Shown here one piece after another: positions 1 through 9,338 of a stretch of 64,000 bases of DNA. The notes under the pieces were generated by a model. That model was not told the origin of the DNA, did not search any database, and saw only the letters and a program-made list of their open reading frames with translations. How positions within the stretch are numbered: the stretch's first letter is position 1; the number at the start of each line of letters is the position of its first letter. A program made the position numbers and the translations under genes. Source of the stretch: Streptomyces griseus. GTDB taxonomy: Bacteria; Actinomycetota; Actinomycetes; Streptomycetales; Streptomycetaceae. The stretch lies in assembly GCF_001715295.1 (NCBI RefSeq), contig NZ_MDKB01000002.1:1075522-1139521 (forward strand), written 5' to 3'.

Positions 1-1409
<1,409 letters not shown>

Positions 1410-1447
1410 AAGGCTCAATCTTCTCTCGGTCTCGATGGGGTGAGCGA

Positions 1448-1918
1448 CTACCAGCGGTAGTGCGCGAAGGCCTTGTTGGACTCGGCCATCTTGTGGGTGT
1501 CCTCGCGCTTCTTGACGGCAGCGCCAAGACCGTTGGAGGCGTCGAGCAGCTCGTTCATGAGGCGCTCGGTCATGGTCTTCTCGCGGCGGGCGCGGGAGTA
1601 ACCGACGACCCAGCGCAGGGCGAGGGTGGCGGCGCGACCGGGCTTGACCTCGATCGGCACCTGGTAGGTGGCGCCACCGACACGGCGGGACTTGACCTCG
1701 AGCGAGGGCTTGACGTTCTCAAGCGCGCGCTTCAGCGTGATGACCGGGTCAGCGCCGGTCTTCTCGCGGAGGCCTTCCATGGCGCCGTACACGATCCGCT
1801 CGGCGGTGGAACGCTTGCCGTCGAGGAGGATCTTGTTGATCAGCGAGGTGACAAGAGGAGAGCTGTAGACCGGGTCGATGATGACCGGGCGCTTCGGGGC
1901 GGGGCCCTTACGAGGCAT
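1448..1918 (-). CDS. rpsG: 30S ribosomal protein S7
   Basis: Primary 16S rRNA-binding protein that nucleates assembly of the 30S head. The 156-residue length is standard. It starts [20 protein letters not shown] and contains the conserved [12 protein letters not shown] and [13 protein letters not shown] segments. It begins 2 bp after the rpsL stop and is co-transcribed with rpsL and fusA. Confidence 0.99.
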   Translation of the reverse strand: MPRKGPAPKRPVIIDPVYSSPLVTSLINKILLDGKRSTAERIVYGAMEGLREKTGADPVITLKRALENVKPSLEVKSRRVGGATYQVPIEVKPGRAATLALRWVVGYSRARREKTMTERLMNELLDASNGLGAAVKKREDTHKMAESNKAFAHYRW

Positions 1919-1920
1919 TC

Positions 1921-2292
1921 TTACTTCTCCTTCTTGGCGCCGTAGCGGCTGCGGGCCTGCTTGCGGTTCTTGACACCCTGGGTGTCGAGCGAACCGCGGA
2001 TGATCTTGTAACGAACACCAGGCAGGTCCTTCACACGGCCACCACGCACGAGCACGATGGAGTGCTCCTGCAGGTTGTGCCCCTCACCCGGGATGTAGGC
2101 CGTGACCTCGATACCGGAGGTCAGACGCACACGCGCGACCTTACGGAGCGCCGAGTTCGGCTTCTTCGGGGTGGTCGTGAACACACGCGTGCAGACACCG
2201 CGACGCTGGGGCGAACCCTCGAGCGCGGGCGTCTTGTTCTTCTCGACCTTGTCCTGCCGGCCCTTCCGGACCAGCTGCTGGATCGTAGGCAC
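1921..2292 (-). CDS. rpsL: 30S ribosomal protein S12
   Basis: Decoding-centre protein of the 30S subunit, 123 residues, starting [15 protein letters not shown]. The two residues where streptomycin-resistance substitutions usually arise, Lys43 (TTPKKPNS) and Lys88 (GGRVKDLPG), are both wild type. First gene of the str operon; its promoter must lie in 2293-2615. Confidence 0.99.
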   Translation of the reverse strand: MPTIQQLVRKGRQDKVEKNKTPALEGSPQRRGVCTRVFTTTPKKPNSALRKVARVRLTSGIEVTAYIPGEGHNLQEHSIVLVRGGRVKDLPGVRYKIIRGSLDTQGVKNRKQARSRYGAKKEK

Positions 2293-2615
2293 TACTTCTC
2301 CGGTTTCTGTGTGCCGTTCGTGAAACTAACCTGAAACACGCACCGACCCACGCGGTCGGGTGTGTCGAATACTGGAAGCCCCCGCGGTAAGGCGGAAGAA
2401 ACCTCGATTGCGGTGGTCACTTACGGACTCGCCGTGCGGTTGAGGACACGCACACGAGCCCAGGCACACCCCAGGCACAAGGCTTGAGCGTACCTACCTC
2501 ACGGACCTGGGTCAAAACAAATGCTGACCACCCGGACAGGGACCCGGACCGAGGACCTCGGCCGACGCCGCCGACCGCCGCCGCAGACCGGTCACGGTAC
2601 GCGCCCGGGCCCGTG
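2293..2615. promoter_or_regulatory. Upstream region of the rpsL-rpsG-fusA operon
   Basis: Non-coding stretch between rpsL and the next minus-strand gene. The str-operon promoter and 5' leader should lie here because no closer upstream gene exists. The first 230 bases after rpsL are less GC-rich than the rest. I cannot fix a -10/-35 pair with confidence and see no riboswitch. Confidence 0.5.
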
Positions 2616-3341
2616 TCACAGCGGCTCGCCGTCCGGGGAGACCGGGGTCGCGCCTCCGGCCGGGCGGCGGGACGGGCGCAGTCGCGGGATCGTGGGCACC
2701 CGGGAACTCCGGCTCTTGGGGACCAGGGTGGGAGCGGGGGCCGGGGGCCGGTCGGCCCGCTCACCTTCGCCCTCGGGCCGGGGTGCTGCGGTCCGTCCGT
2801 CCGCACCGCTGCCGCCCCGGGCCCTGTCGTCCGTACGGGGCTCGGCCGCGTTCCGGTCCTGCTGCCGCAGAGGTATCACCGCCGCCTGGCCGACCGCGTC
2901 CCTCACCAGCCGTAACGTACGTCCACCGGCGGCCCTCGCCTCGTGGAGCGCGGGTTCGTAGTGAGCGGCGGCATCGCTCCAGCCGCTGGAGTAGGCGCGC
3001 AGTTCGCGTCGCTCCATCTCCTCCCGCAGCAGCACCATGATCTCGTCCGGTGCGTGGCTCTCGAGGTGCCGGCCCACCACCGCGAGGAGTCCGGACAGCG
3101 TGTCCGGGACGGGGGGAGAACCGCCGCCGTCGGAGGTGGCCGCCGCGCCCGCCCCGTGACCGGCGGGAGGTACGTCCTGCGCAAGGGAGTCCGCGGGCAC
3201 CGCGGCACCGGTCGGGGCGTCCGCCGCCGCGCCCTCTTCGGGGGAGTCGCCCGTGACGGGCTCTGCGGCCGGAACCCGGGGTCGCCCGTCACGCCCGGCC
3301 ACGTGCACCCCCCATCCCCGTCCGACCCGAACCCCGTACAC
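2616..3341 (-). CDS. Hypothetical protein, low-complexity ends with a conserved-looking core
   Basis: Not recognised. Only the middle reads like folded protein: a segment beginning DTLSGLLAVVGRHLESHAPD and including the helical REEMERRELRAYSSGW stretch, then YEPALHEARA. The flanks are Pro/Arg/Ala/Gly-rich and probably disordered. The first in-frame start is GTG at 3341, but the true start may lie further in. It is convergent to nothing and sits between the str operon and the XRE regulator, so it may belong to the same accessory island. Function unknown. Confidence 0.5.
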   Translation of the reverse strand: MYGVRVGRGWGVHVAGRDGRPRVPAAEPVTGDSPEEGAAADAPTGAAVPADSLAQDVPPAGHGAGAAATSDGGGSPPVPDTLSGLLAVVGRHLESHAPDEIMVLLREEMERRELRAYSSGWSDAAAHYEPALHEARAAGGRTLRLVRDAVGQAAVIPLRQQDRNAAEPRTDDRARGGSGADGRTAAPRPEGEGERADRPPAPAPTLVPKSRSSRVPTIPRLRPSRRPAGGATPVSPDGEPL

Positions 3342-3592
3342 CGGCGGTGGCGTGCGTCACCGCTGCGCGCATGCCTGCTGGGGGACAGGCCGAGCCAGCT
3401 TACGGGCCACTCCCGGAGGCGGTTCCGCCGGGGACGTCTCATGATCCACTCGCGGGGCCGGAACGGAAAGTCCGGCGCCGGACACCAGGGCGGGGGGCGC
3501 GTACCGGGCCTGGCGACGGACGCCGGGGCCGACAGGAGGCGGGGAGGTGGAGCCCGGCCGACGGGGGAACGCGGCGAAGGAGTCCGGGAGCT

Positions 3593-4036
3593 TCAGTCGG
3601 AGGCGAGCGGCGTCCGGTCCCGGGGGGAGGAGCCGACGGCTTCCGGGGGTAGGAACTGGCCGGCGATCCTGATGAACATCTCCCGCTGGTCCGCCGCGAC
3701 CCCCAGCCCGTCCGCCGCCTCCTCCAGAGTGAGGCGCCGTCCGCCCGCAGGGGCCTGGCCCACCGACGGCAGCGGCAGGTCGTCCTCGGTGAGCCTGCCG
3801 GACTGGATGAGCATGTCGCGTACCGGGACCTGGAGCACCTGGGCCAGCCTGCGGGTGGTCTCCAGGTCCGGCATGCTCTGGCGCTGGAGCAGTCGCGTGA
3901 TGGCCGCCCGATGGACTCCGGCCTCGTCGGCGAGGCGGGATTTTCCGCCACCGCGTGGACTGTCGATGTCGAAGCCGCGGCGACGGATCAGCTCTTCGAT
4001 CCAGGTCGCGAAGCGGTCGAGCTCGTCTGTGGTCAT
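3593..4036 (-). CDS. XRE-family helix-turn-helix regulator (candidate repressor of the tail locus)
   Basis: 147 residues. An N-terminal HTH_3 domain (about residues 8-65) reads KSRLADEAGVHRAAITRLL then a second helical pair ending in VLQVPVRDMLIQSG. This is the Cro/CI-type fold used by phage and accessory-element regulators. The C-terminal half (TLEEAADGLGVAADQREMFI) has no recognised domain. It is divergent from the 4233 gene across 196 bp containing repeated TTGCGYGCACG-type elements. By position it is the best candidate for controlling the tail operon; that role is inferred. Confidence 0.85.
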   Translation of the reverse strand: MTTDELDRFATWIEELIRRRGFDIDSPRGGGKSRLADEAGVHRAAITRLLQRQSMPDLETTRRLAQVLQVPVRDMLIQSGRLTEDDLPLPSVGQAPAGGRRLTLEEAADGLGVAADQREMFIRIAGQFLPPEAVGSSPRDRTPLASD

Positions 4037-4075
4037 GAGCGTCGCCTCCCTCCGAAGCGAATCTCAGCGTATCGC

Positions 4076-4208
4076 GCTTGCGCGCACGGAATTACCCCGT
4101 CACGTCGTCTCGTTTGTGAGGGTTCTGTCGACATAAAGGCAGGCCGATCCCTCCCTTTTGGCTTGCGAGCGAGCGCGCAACATGGCAGCGTGCGTGCACG
4201 CAACTACT
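4076..4208. promoter_or_regulatory. Divergent regulatory region with operator-like repeats
   Basis: Three related elements lie between the XRE gene and the zinc-ribbon-like gene. 4076-4090 is GCTTGCGCGCACGGA. 4163-4180 is an inverted repeat, TTGCGAGC-GA-GCGCGCAA (7 of 8 positions symmetric). 4189-4208 is CGTGCGTGCACGCAACTACT. The reverse complement of the last matches 5667-5686 in 18 of 20 bases. They lie 40-54 bp upstream of the XRE start and 25-70 bp upstream of the 4233 start, a plausible operator position. The bound protein is not shown by the sequence. Confidence 0.55.
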
Positions 4209-4232
4209 CGCGCCGGGGAGAAGGGACCGCCC

Positions 4233-4982
4233 ATGACCACACGCGCCGAAGACGAGAAGACCGACAGGACCGTCCGTGACGCCATGCTCTGGATCGAACT
4301 GCTGTTGCGGCAGTTCCCGGAGCTGCTCGGCGAGCTGGCGCCGAGCAGCCGTTCCCCCTCCGCACCGCCGCAGGGCGGTGCGAGGCCGACCGCCCCGGCG
4401 GGCCGCACCCGCGTCGAGCGGGAGGAGGCCCTGCGGGCCGAACAGCTGCACGGCCTCACGCCGTCCGGCCCGGCCACGGCACCCTTGCGCCTGCACGTCT
4501 CCGACGCCGTTCGGGACATCACCGACGGCGTGGTCGAGCTCGACGAGGCCGTGCACGACCGGCTCCGCCTGCCGCGCCCGCGCCGCGCCCAGGTGGCCGA
4601 GCGGTTGCTCCGGGTCGCCGCGCTGCTCCGGCAGGCGAGCGAGGACGCGCTGCTCACGGCCCACATCCGGGACGAGGTCCGCAGAATGGCGAGGCGCTGC
4701 ACGCGCGCGCTGGGCGCCGCCGAGCCGGTGGTACGGGTCCGCGGCCGCTGCCCGTGGTGCGACTCGGTCTCCCTGCGCGCCTTCCCCGCCCGGCGGTCGG
4801 TGCTGTGCGTCAACCCGTCCTGCCGGTGCACCGACCGGGACTGCGACTGCCGTACGGACCCGGCCCACCGGCACGCCTGGAGCGAAGACGCCTGGGCGCG
4901 GCTGGCGGCGGAATCCGGCGGAGACTTCGCGGAACTCACCGGCGCGACGGTGGACACCGCCGATCTGGAGGTGCGCCGATGA
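4233..4982 (+). CDS. Zinc-ribbon-like hypothetical protein of the tail island
   Basis: 249 residues from ATG 4233, chosen because GGGGAGAAGGG lies just upstream; an earlier in-frame ATG has no such site. The N-terminal two thirds is helical (DAMLWIELLLRQFPELLGEL). The C-terminal third carries a Cys cluster, CPWC followed by CVNPSCRCTDRDCDC, then an HRHAW stretch, which suggests bound zinc. Its stop overlaps the next start by 4 bp (ATGA at 4979-4982), so it is translationally coupled to the MerR-like HTH gene. Function unknown; a regulatory role is possible from the context. Confidence 0.75.
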   Translation: MTTRAEDEKTDRTVRDAMLWIELLLRQFPELLGELAPSSRSPSAPPQGGARPTAPAGRTRVEREEALRAEQLHGLTPSGPATAPLRLHVSDAVRDITDGVVELDEAVHDRLRLPRPRRAQVAERLLRVAALLRQASEDALLTAHIRDEVRRMARRCTRALGAAEPVVRVRGRCPWCDSVSLRAFPARRSVLCVNPSCRCTDRDCDCRTDPAHRHAWSEDAWARLAAESGGDFAELTGATVDTADLEVRR

Positions 4983-5173
4983 CGGCGGCGACCCTGCTGA
5001 CCGGCGCACTGGCCGCCGAGGAGGCGGGCGTGACCCCGGCGACGATCCGCAAGTGGGTCCAGCTGGGACGCCTCTCCCCCGCGGGAAAGCAGGGCCGGGC
5101 CCAGCTGTTCCGGCTGGAGGACGTCTTCGCCGCGGAGCGGGACGCGCGGCGCAGGCCACGTACGGCCGGCTGA
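4979..5173 (+). CDS. Small MerR/excisionase-like HTH protein
   Basis: 64 residues, nearly all a winged-helix domain: GVTPATIRKWVQLGRLSP followed by a basic wing (GKQGRAQLFRLEDV). This is the fold of MerR-like and excisionase/BldC-like DNA-binding proteins. There is no effector domain. It is coupled to the preceding gene by ATGA overlap and followed at once by a strong terminator. It could be a second regulator of the island; no target is proven. Confidence 0.8.
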   Translation: MTAATLLTGALAAEEAGVTPATIRKWVQLGRLSPAGKQGRAQLFRLEDVFAAERDARRRPRTAG

Positions 5174-5191
5174 AACAGTCACAGGAGACGG

Positions 5192-5230
5192 AAGGAGGGG
5201 GCGGCCCGTTCGGGCCGCCCCCTCCTTTTC
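5192..5230. terminator. Bidirectional terminator between convergent genes
   Basis: Perfect 17-bp stem (5192-5208 with 5211-5227) around a very short loop, with TTTTC after it on the plus strand and AA-rich flank on the other. It separates the plus-strand HTH gene (ends 5173) from the minus-strand gene ending at 5234. Confidence 0.9.
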
Positions 5231-5233
5231 CGT

Positions 5234-5497
5234 CTACGTCTCGGGCGCGGGCTGCATCCGGAGCACCTGGGCCCCGTCGTCCTTGCCGCCGGCGGTCAGG
5301 GCCACCGCCTCACCCCAGCCGCTGCGGAACCCCCGCGTCTCCGCCTCCACGGCGACTCTCGCCCCGACCTTGCTGACCACGGCGGTGAGCGTCCGGGCGA
5401 CGTCGGCGGTGTACGTACCCGACTCCCCCGACTCGGCGGCCACTTCGACCACGGCGGCCATGACATCGGCCAGCCGCTCCTGGGCACTGATCACCAT
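5234..5497 (-). CDS. Small hypothetical protein of the tail island
   Basis: About 87 residues from ATG 5497, or 86 from the adjacent GTG at 5494, which is better spaced from GGGAG. The sequence runs SAQERLADVMAAVVEVAAES then TYTADVARTLTAVVSK, then a short Gly-rich C-terminus. Predicted mostly helical, with no signal peptide or membrane segment. It is transcribed away from the tail operon. The family is not recognised. Confidence 0.6.
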   Translation of the reverse strand: MVISAQERLADVMAAVVEVAAESGESGTYTADVARTLTAVVSKVGARVAVEAETRGFRSGWGEAVALTAGGKDDGAQVLRMQPAPET

Positions 5498-5808
5498 CGC
5501 GCTCCCGTCCACACCCGTTCCATTCCCTCGTTCCGCACGCCCAGTAACGGCGCTCCGTGCTTCAGAACCGCCACCTTTCGAATGCCTGTTCGATAGTCGC
5601 AGAGTAACGCACCCGCCCCCACCCATGCGGGAGTTGCACGGCCCCCGAAGTTGCCGACTCGCACTAAGTGGTTGCGCGCACGCACGTTATGCGTCACAGT
5701 TGGTGCAGCGGCGGAGCTGCGCCCACCCTCCCTCCGGGACGCGGCTCCGCCGTTCCCCTGCCCGTACGCCCGTCGGCAGCCAGCCACGAACAGGAGTGAT
5801 GCCCCGTC
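5498..5808. promoter_or_regulatory. Leader and promoter region of the tail operon
   Basis: 311 bp separating a minus-strand gene from the first tail gene. It contains AGTGGTTGCGCGCACGCACG at 5667-5686, whose reverse complement matches 4189-4208 in 18 of 20 bases. It lies about 120-140 bp upstream of the first tail start, so a long leader or a distal promoter is implied. No confident -10/-35 pair was found. A good ribosome site (CAGGAG) precedes 5809. Confidence 0.5.
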
Positions 5809-6219
5809 ATGAGTTCACCTCCCAGCACCTTCCCCGACGTGGAGGCCATCGTCGTGGAGCTCCTCTCCGACCGCCCGGACCTCGCGGACGCGGTCGTGGA
5901 CGAGACCCCGCCGCCCGGCTTCGACGGAACCCAGCAGGCAGTGATCGTCAGCCGGCGCGGCGGCGCCTGGATCGACGACCTGCACCTGGACCAGCCGCTC
6001 ATCGAGCTGGAGGCCTACGGGCCGGACAAGGCGACGGCGCACCGCCTCGCGAACTCCGCCCGCGCCGAACTGCTCTCGGCGGTCGGCCGGACGTACGGCA
6101 CGAACGTCGTGATCACCGATGTGGTCGAGTCCGACGGCCCGCGCTGGCTGCCGGAGTACCTGTACCCGGCGGCCAACCGCTACCTCACCGTGCTGCGGGT
6201 CTCCCTGCGCATCGGCTGA
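5809..6219 (+). CDS. Tail terminator-like protein
   Basis: 136 residues, starting MSSPPSTFPDVEAIVVELLS. Size, position just before the tube gene and the pattern of an N-terminal helix, a beta-rich middle (AVIVSRRGGAWIDDLHLDQP) and a C-terminal strand (NRYLTVLRVSLRIG) suit the gpU/gp17-type tail terminator or completion family that caps the tube. The assignment rests mainly on synteny. The start has CAGGAG upstream. Confidence 0.6.
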   Translation: MSSPPSTFPDVEAIVVELLSDRPDLADAVVDETPPPGFDGTQQAVIVSRRGGAWIDDLHLDQPLIELEAYGPDKATAHRLANSARAELLSAVGRTYGTNVVITDVVESDGPRWLPEYLYPAANRYLTVLRVSLRIG

Positions 6220-6285
6220 GTCACCGGCACCAGCATCCGGGCGCTCAGGCCGCCCGGCCCCGGCGCGAACAGGCGCCCCACAGAC

Positions 6286-6310
6286 AAGGCCCCGCCACCG
6301 GCGGGGCCTT
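6286..6310. terminator. Intercistronic hairpin before the tube gene
   Basis: Perfect 11-bp stem (6286-6296 with 6300-6310) and ACC loop in the 148-bp gap between the terminator-like gene and the tube gene, without a following T-run. It could be an attenuator, or a 3' or 5' stabiliser that sets a different level for the abundant tube protein. Confidence 0.55.
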
Positions 6311-6367
6311 CGCCGTACCCACGGCAGGCACCACCACCCACCGAAATCCCTTTCCAAGGAGTCATCC

Positions 6368-6970
6368 ATGGCAGGCAACAACTCGTCCGAGATCCGCGTA
6401 GCCGGCACCGGCCGCGTCCTCGTCGCGAACATCAACGCGCCTCTCCCGGCCGCGTTCACCGACGACCCGTCCGCCGACTGGGGCACGGAGTGGACCGACC
6501 TCGGCTACACCTCCACGGACGGGGTGACCTTCTCCAAGAAGGACAAGCTGGACCCGGTCGAGACGTGGCAGTCGATCAGCCCGGCCCGGTTCGTCTACGC
6601 GGACCGTGACCTGACGCTGAAGTTCTCGATGCTGCAGTTCAACGAGGACACGCTGCCGTTCTTCCTCGGCGGTGCCGCGTCGGACATCCGCCGGGACGCG
6701 ACCAAGCCGGACATCGTCCAGTTCGACGTGCCGGACGGCCCGACCTTCGACGAGCGCGCGCTCGGCCTGGAGTTCACCGACGGCTCGGCGGTCACCTACC
6801 GCTTCGTCATCCCGCGCGGCCAGGTGACGGCGACCGACGACATCAAGCTGGCCCGCAAGGCCGCCGCGATGCTCGGTGTCACGTTCACCGCCCTCTCGCC
6901 GGGCGACAACCAGGCGCTCGCCACCTTCGTGATGAAGGACGCCGCCTACACGGTGCCGGCCGGCGCCTGA
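6368..6970 (+). CDS. Major tail tube protein
   Basis: 200 residues from ATG 6368 (CAAGGAG upstream). The protein has the beta-rich pattern and length of siphophage tube subunits: an N-terminal SSEIRVAGTGRVLVANINAP strand, a central loop (YTSTDGVTFSKKDKLDPVET) and a C-terminal domain ending in LATFVMKDAAYTVPAGA. It lies directly upstream of the frameshifted chaperone pair, the invariant position of the tube gene in siphophages. It should polymerise around the tape measure. Confidence 0.8.
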   Translation: MAGNNSSEIRVAGTGRVLVANINAPLPAAFTDDPSADWGTEWTDLGYTSTDGVTFSKKDKLDPVETWQSISPARFVYADRDLTLKFSMLQFNEDTLPFFLGGAASDIRRDATKPDIVQFDVPDGPTFDERALGLEFTDGSAVTYRFVIPRGQVTATDDIKLARKAAAMLGVTFTALSPGDNQALATFVMKDAAYTVPAGA

Positions 6971-7050
6971 TCAACGCCGGGCGGGGCCGGCCCACCCCGG
7001 CCCCGCCCGGCACCCCCGCCCACACCACCGCGTAAGGAGACACCCCACCC

Positions 7051-7341
7051 ATGGCTTCATTCGACGTCAACGCCGCCCGCGCCCAGCGCATGGAGGCGCT
7101 CGGCCGCTCCTGGTCCTTCGACCTGGACGACGACACCTTCGAACTGCCCACCGAACTCGGCCGCACCACCGCCAGGGCGCTCCGCTCCCTCGACGACAAC
7201 GACGTCGACGGGCTGCTGAAACTCCTGCTGGGCGAGGAGCAGTTCGCGCGCTTCGAGCAGCACGACATCACCATGCAGGACATCGCCGCGATCCTGGAGG
7301 CGTACGGCAAGGAGACCGGGCTCGGCCTGGGGGAAGGCTGA
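7051..7341 (+). CDS. Tail assembly chaperone, gpG-like
   Basis: 96 residues, helical and acidic (SFDLDDDTFELPTELGRTTA, then DITMQDIAAILEAYGKETG). This is the usual short first chaperone between tube and tape measure genes. It ends in CTG GGG GAA GGC TGA; the G-run just before the stop allows a -1 slip into the 7342-7763 frame. It is expected to hold the tape measure soluble while tube subunits add, and not to be in the final tail. Confidence 0.85.
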   Translation: MASFDVNAARAQRMEALGRSWSFDLDDDTFELPTELGRTTARALRSLDDNDVDGLLKLLLGEEQFARFEQHDITMQDIAAILEAYGKETGLGLGEG

Positions 7342-7763
7342 GCCTCGACGCGTTCGCCGAAGAACACGCCGAGGCACTCGAAGCCGACCTGCTGCGGCAC
7401 TACGGCGTGGATCTGCTCGACCGGCACCGCGGCCGGCTGACCTCCCGCCGGCTCGCGGTGCTCATCAAGCACCTGCCACGCGACAGCGCCATCGCCCAGG
7501 AACTCCACGGCGACGGCGCCGAATGGACGGTGACGGACTACCTGCTGGCCGCAGCGGTGGACCATCTCGCCGCCGCCAACTGGATGTTCGCCTCCGTCAA
7601 CACGGACGAGGACTCGGAACCTCCGGAACCGCCGGTGCCGGTGCCGAGGCCGGGGGGCTCTGCCGAAGACGCCGTGGACACGGGCGGCACCGGTCAGGAA
7701 GCGGGGGGCGCGGAAGAGGCCTCAGGCCCCAGTCCGGCCGAACTGCTGCGTTTCTTCTCGTGA
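7051..7763 (+). CDS. Tail assembly chaperone frameshift fusion, gpGT-like
   Basis: The frame at -1 relative to the G gene is open from before the G stop to 7763 and continues as GRLSLDAFAEEHAEALEADL. It then has the typical T-domain signature RLAVLIKHLPRDSAIAQEL and EWTVTDYLLAAAVDHLAAAN. The only internal start (GTG 7407) has no ribosome site and would cut off the conserved beginning, so a G-T fusion made by slippage at 7329-7333 is the better reading. The last 50 residues are Pro/Glu/Gly-rich and disordered. Confidence 0.8.
7327..7341 (+). promoter_or_regulatory. Programmed -1 frameshift site
   Basis: In-frame CTG GGG GAA GGC TGA with five consecutive G (7329-7333). The P-site glycine tRNA on GGG can re-pair perfectly after slipping back one base, giving GGA AGG CTG AGC. 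The site is six bases upstream of the zero-frame stop, and the -1 frame downstream encodes the T domain. Confidence 0.75.
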
Positions 7764-7788
7764 TCCGGTCTCCTCGCGACCGGGCGCG

Positions 7789-8202
7789 TCAGAAGAAAGC
7801 GATCCAGACCAGAAGCCAGACTCCCGCCACCGCCACGAGCGACGCGATGGTCAGGAGCGAGAACCCCGTACCCACACTGATCGGTGGGACCTCGGCGTTG
7901 TCAGGTTTTCGCGGGTCGTAGACGACCTCGACGTCCGCACCGATCCGGGCCCCGGCGACCGGCGACGGAGACCCCAGGCATGTGTGCGTGCCACCGGCCG
8001 GGGTGCTGAACCTCACCACGACCCTGATGCCTCGCTCACGGTACGTGTGCTTCACACACACGCCGGTGGCACGCACTCCTCTGATCCGCAGGACCAGGGA
8101 TTGCCAGCCGAGGTAGCCGAGGGCCCCCGCAGCCCCCAGCAGGAGCAGTGCATGCGGGAGGACGGCGACGGTACCGGAAGCGGCGAGGGGTGACTGCAGC
8201 AC
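7789..8202 (-). CDS. DUF3592-like membrane protein on the opposite strand inside the tail operon
   Basis: Two hydrophobic segments (LPHALLLLGAAGALGYLGWQ near the start and SLLTIASLVAVAGVWLLVWI at the end) bracket a beta-rich extracytoplasmic-type domain (GVRATGVCVKHTYRERGIRV, then ADVEVVYDPRKPDNAEV), the DUF3592 pattern. The start is uncertain: GTG 8202 gives about 137 residues, and longer in-frame extensions are low complexity. Its antisense position between chaperone and tape measure genes is abnormal for a tail operon and suggests a separately expressed cargo or protective gene. Function unknown. Confidence 0.65.
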   Translation of the reverse strand: MLQSPLAASGTVAVLPHALLLLGAAGALGYLGWQSLVLRIRGVRATGVCVKHTYRERGIRVVVRFSTPAGGTHTCLGSPSPVAGARIGADVEVVYDPRKPDNAEVPPISVGTGFSLLTIASLVAVAGVWLLVWIAFF

Positions 8203-8458
8203 GCAAGGAATGTAGCAACTGCGGCCGTCTGCGGGCAGGGCACCGGACCGGACGAATGTCCCGGGGCTCTCTGCGGGGACGCCGGGGAGCACCCGCGTCA
8301 GCCGGAGCGCCGGATGACTCGGCACCAGTGCGACGAGAGAGAAGGTACCAGCGGTAACACCTGACTCCCCGGGTCGCGGAAAAGAATCCGCAGCCACAGA
8401 GGGACTTCCTGCGCACAGAACCCTGGCATGGCACGTGACCGAGGAAAGGCTGAACGGG

Positions 8459-9289
8459 ATGACCGGAAACCCGACCAAAGAAGATTTCAAGAAGCTTCAG
8501 CTGCAAACTGACCAGAAGCACGAAGAGGCAATCCGCCAGATCTCCGCACTCCGGGACCAACTGGCAGACCAGGGACAGAATCAGCGGGAAACGTGGACGT
8601 CGGACCTGGAAACGGTCCGGAAGGAAATCGCCGATAATCATTCGACCCCGGGATACGGCGAGGCGCACCTGTCCGGACTTCCGTTCACGGAAGACGGAGC
8701 CAAGATCGTCAATGCGTCCAATCAGCTGGAGTACTTCAGTAACCAAGCCTTCAAATGGGATATGGAAGCGCTCGCGGTCACCCCTAGCGGTATCACCTTG
8801 GCCGGTGCCCAGATCTACGAGTTTCCCTGGGTCAAAGGAATCGAGAGCTCCCGGCTCGGTGTAGCGGGACGAGCGCAACGCCGTACCACTGCACAGAGCG
8901 ACGACGAGGACAGCGGAAACGGCTCCGGGGGATCGCCACCGGACCGCGTGGCCGACGCACGGGAGGTGGAGCTGGCTCAGCAGACGGCCCGCGGCGCGCA
9001 GCGTTACGCTCGCGAACTCGGCGAGCAGCTCACACGGACGAAGCAGGCCCTCGGACGTCAGCTCGGCACCATGCACGCGGACCTCGGCACCGCGACCCGC
9101 CTGGCGAAATCCGCGCACACCCGCATCGACGGAATCAACCGGCAGCACGCCCGCCAGAGCGGCACGCTGAGAACGGCAGCCGCTCAGCCGGGCGTCGCGG
9201 CAAATGACCCCAAGAAGCTCAGTGACGCGGCGGCCCAGATACGAGCCCTCGAATCGCGGATCAATTCTCTGGCCAGGGCCCTCAGCTGA
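8459..9289 (+). CDS. Coiled-coil hypothetical protein in the tail operon
   Basis: 276 residues from ATG 8459, preferred over GTG 8435 because AGGAAAGG is well placed. Residues ~8-70 are a charged coiled coil (DFKKLQLQTDQKHEEAIRQI). A central globular part contains WDMEALAVTPSGITLAGAQI. Residues ~165-276 form a second long helical region. Codon use in the first 400 bases (AAA, GAA, CAA, CTT) is distinctly less GC-rich than in neighbours, suggesting later acquisition. It sits just before the tape measure; it could be a tail component, an effector or cargo. Not recognised. Confidence 0.6.
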   Translation: MTGNPTKEDFKKLQLQTDQKHEEAIRQISALRDQLADQGQNQRETWTSDLETVRKEIADNHSTPGYGEAHLSGLPFTEDGAKIVNASNQLEYFSNQAFKWDMEALAVTPSGITLAGAQIYEFPWVKGIESSRLGVAGRAQRRTTAQSDDEDSGNGSGGSPPDRVADAREVELAQQTARGAQRYARELGEQLTRTKQALGRQLGTMHADLGTATRLAKSAHTRIDGINRQHARQSGTLRTAAAQPGVAANDPKKLSDAAAQIRALESRINSLARALS

Positions 9290-9338
9290 CGAGCCGATCC
9301 TGAAGAAGGAGAAATCGTCTCACAGGATTGGATGAATC

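Noticed and set aside
1921..2292. Streptomycin-resistance allele of rpsL
   Set aside because: Lys43 and Lys88 are both wild type.
7407..7763. T-domain chaperone as an independently started gene at GTG 7407
   Set aside because: No ribosome site upstream and the conserved start of the domain lies before it; frameshift reading from the G gene explains the whole open frame.
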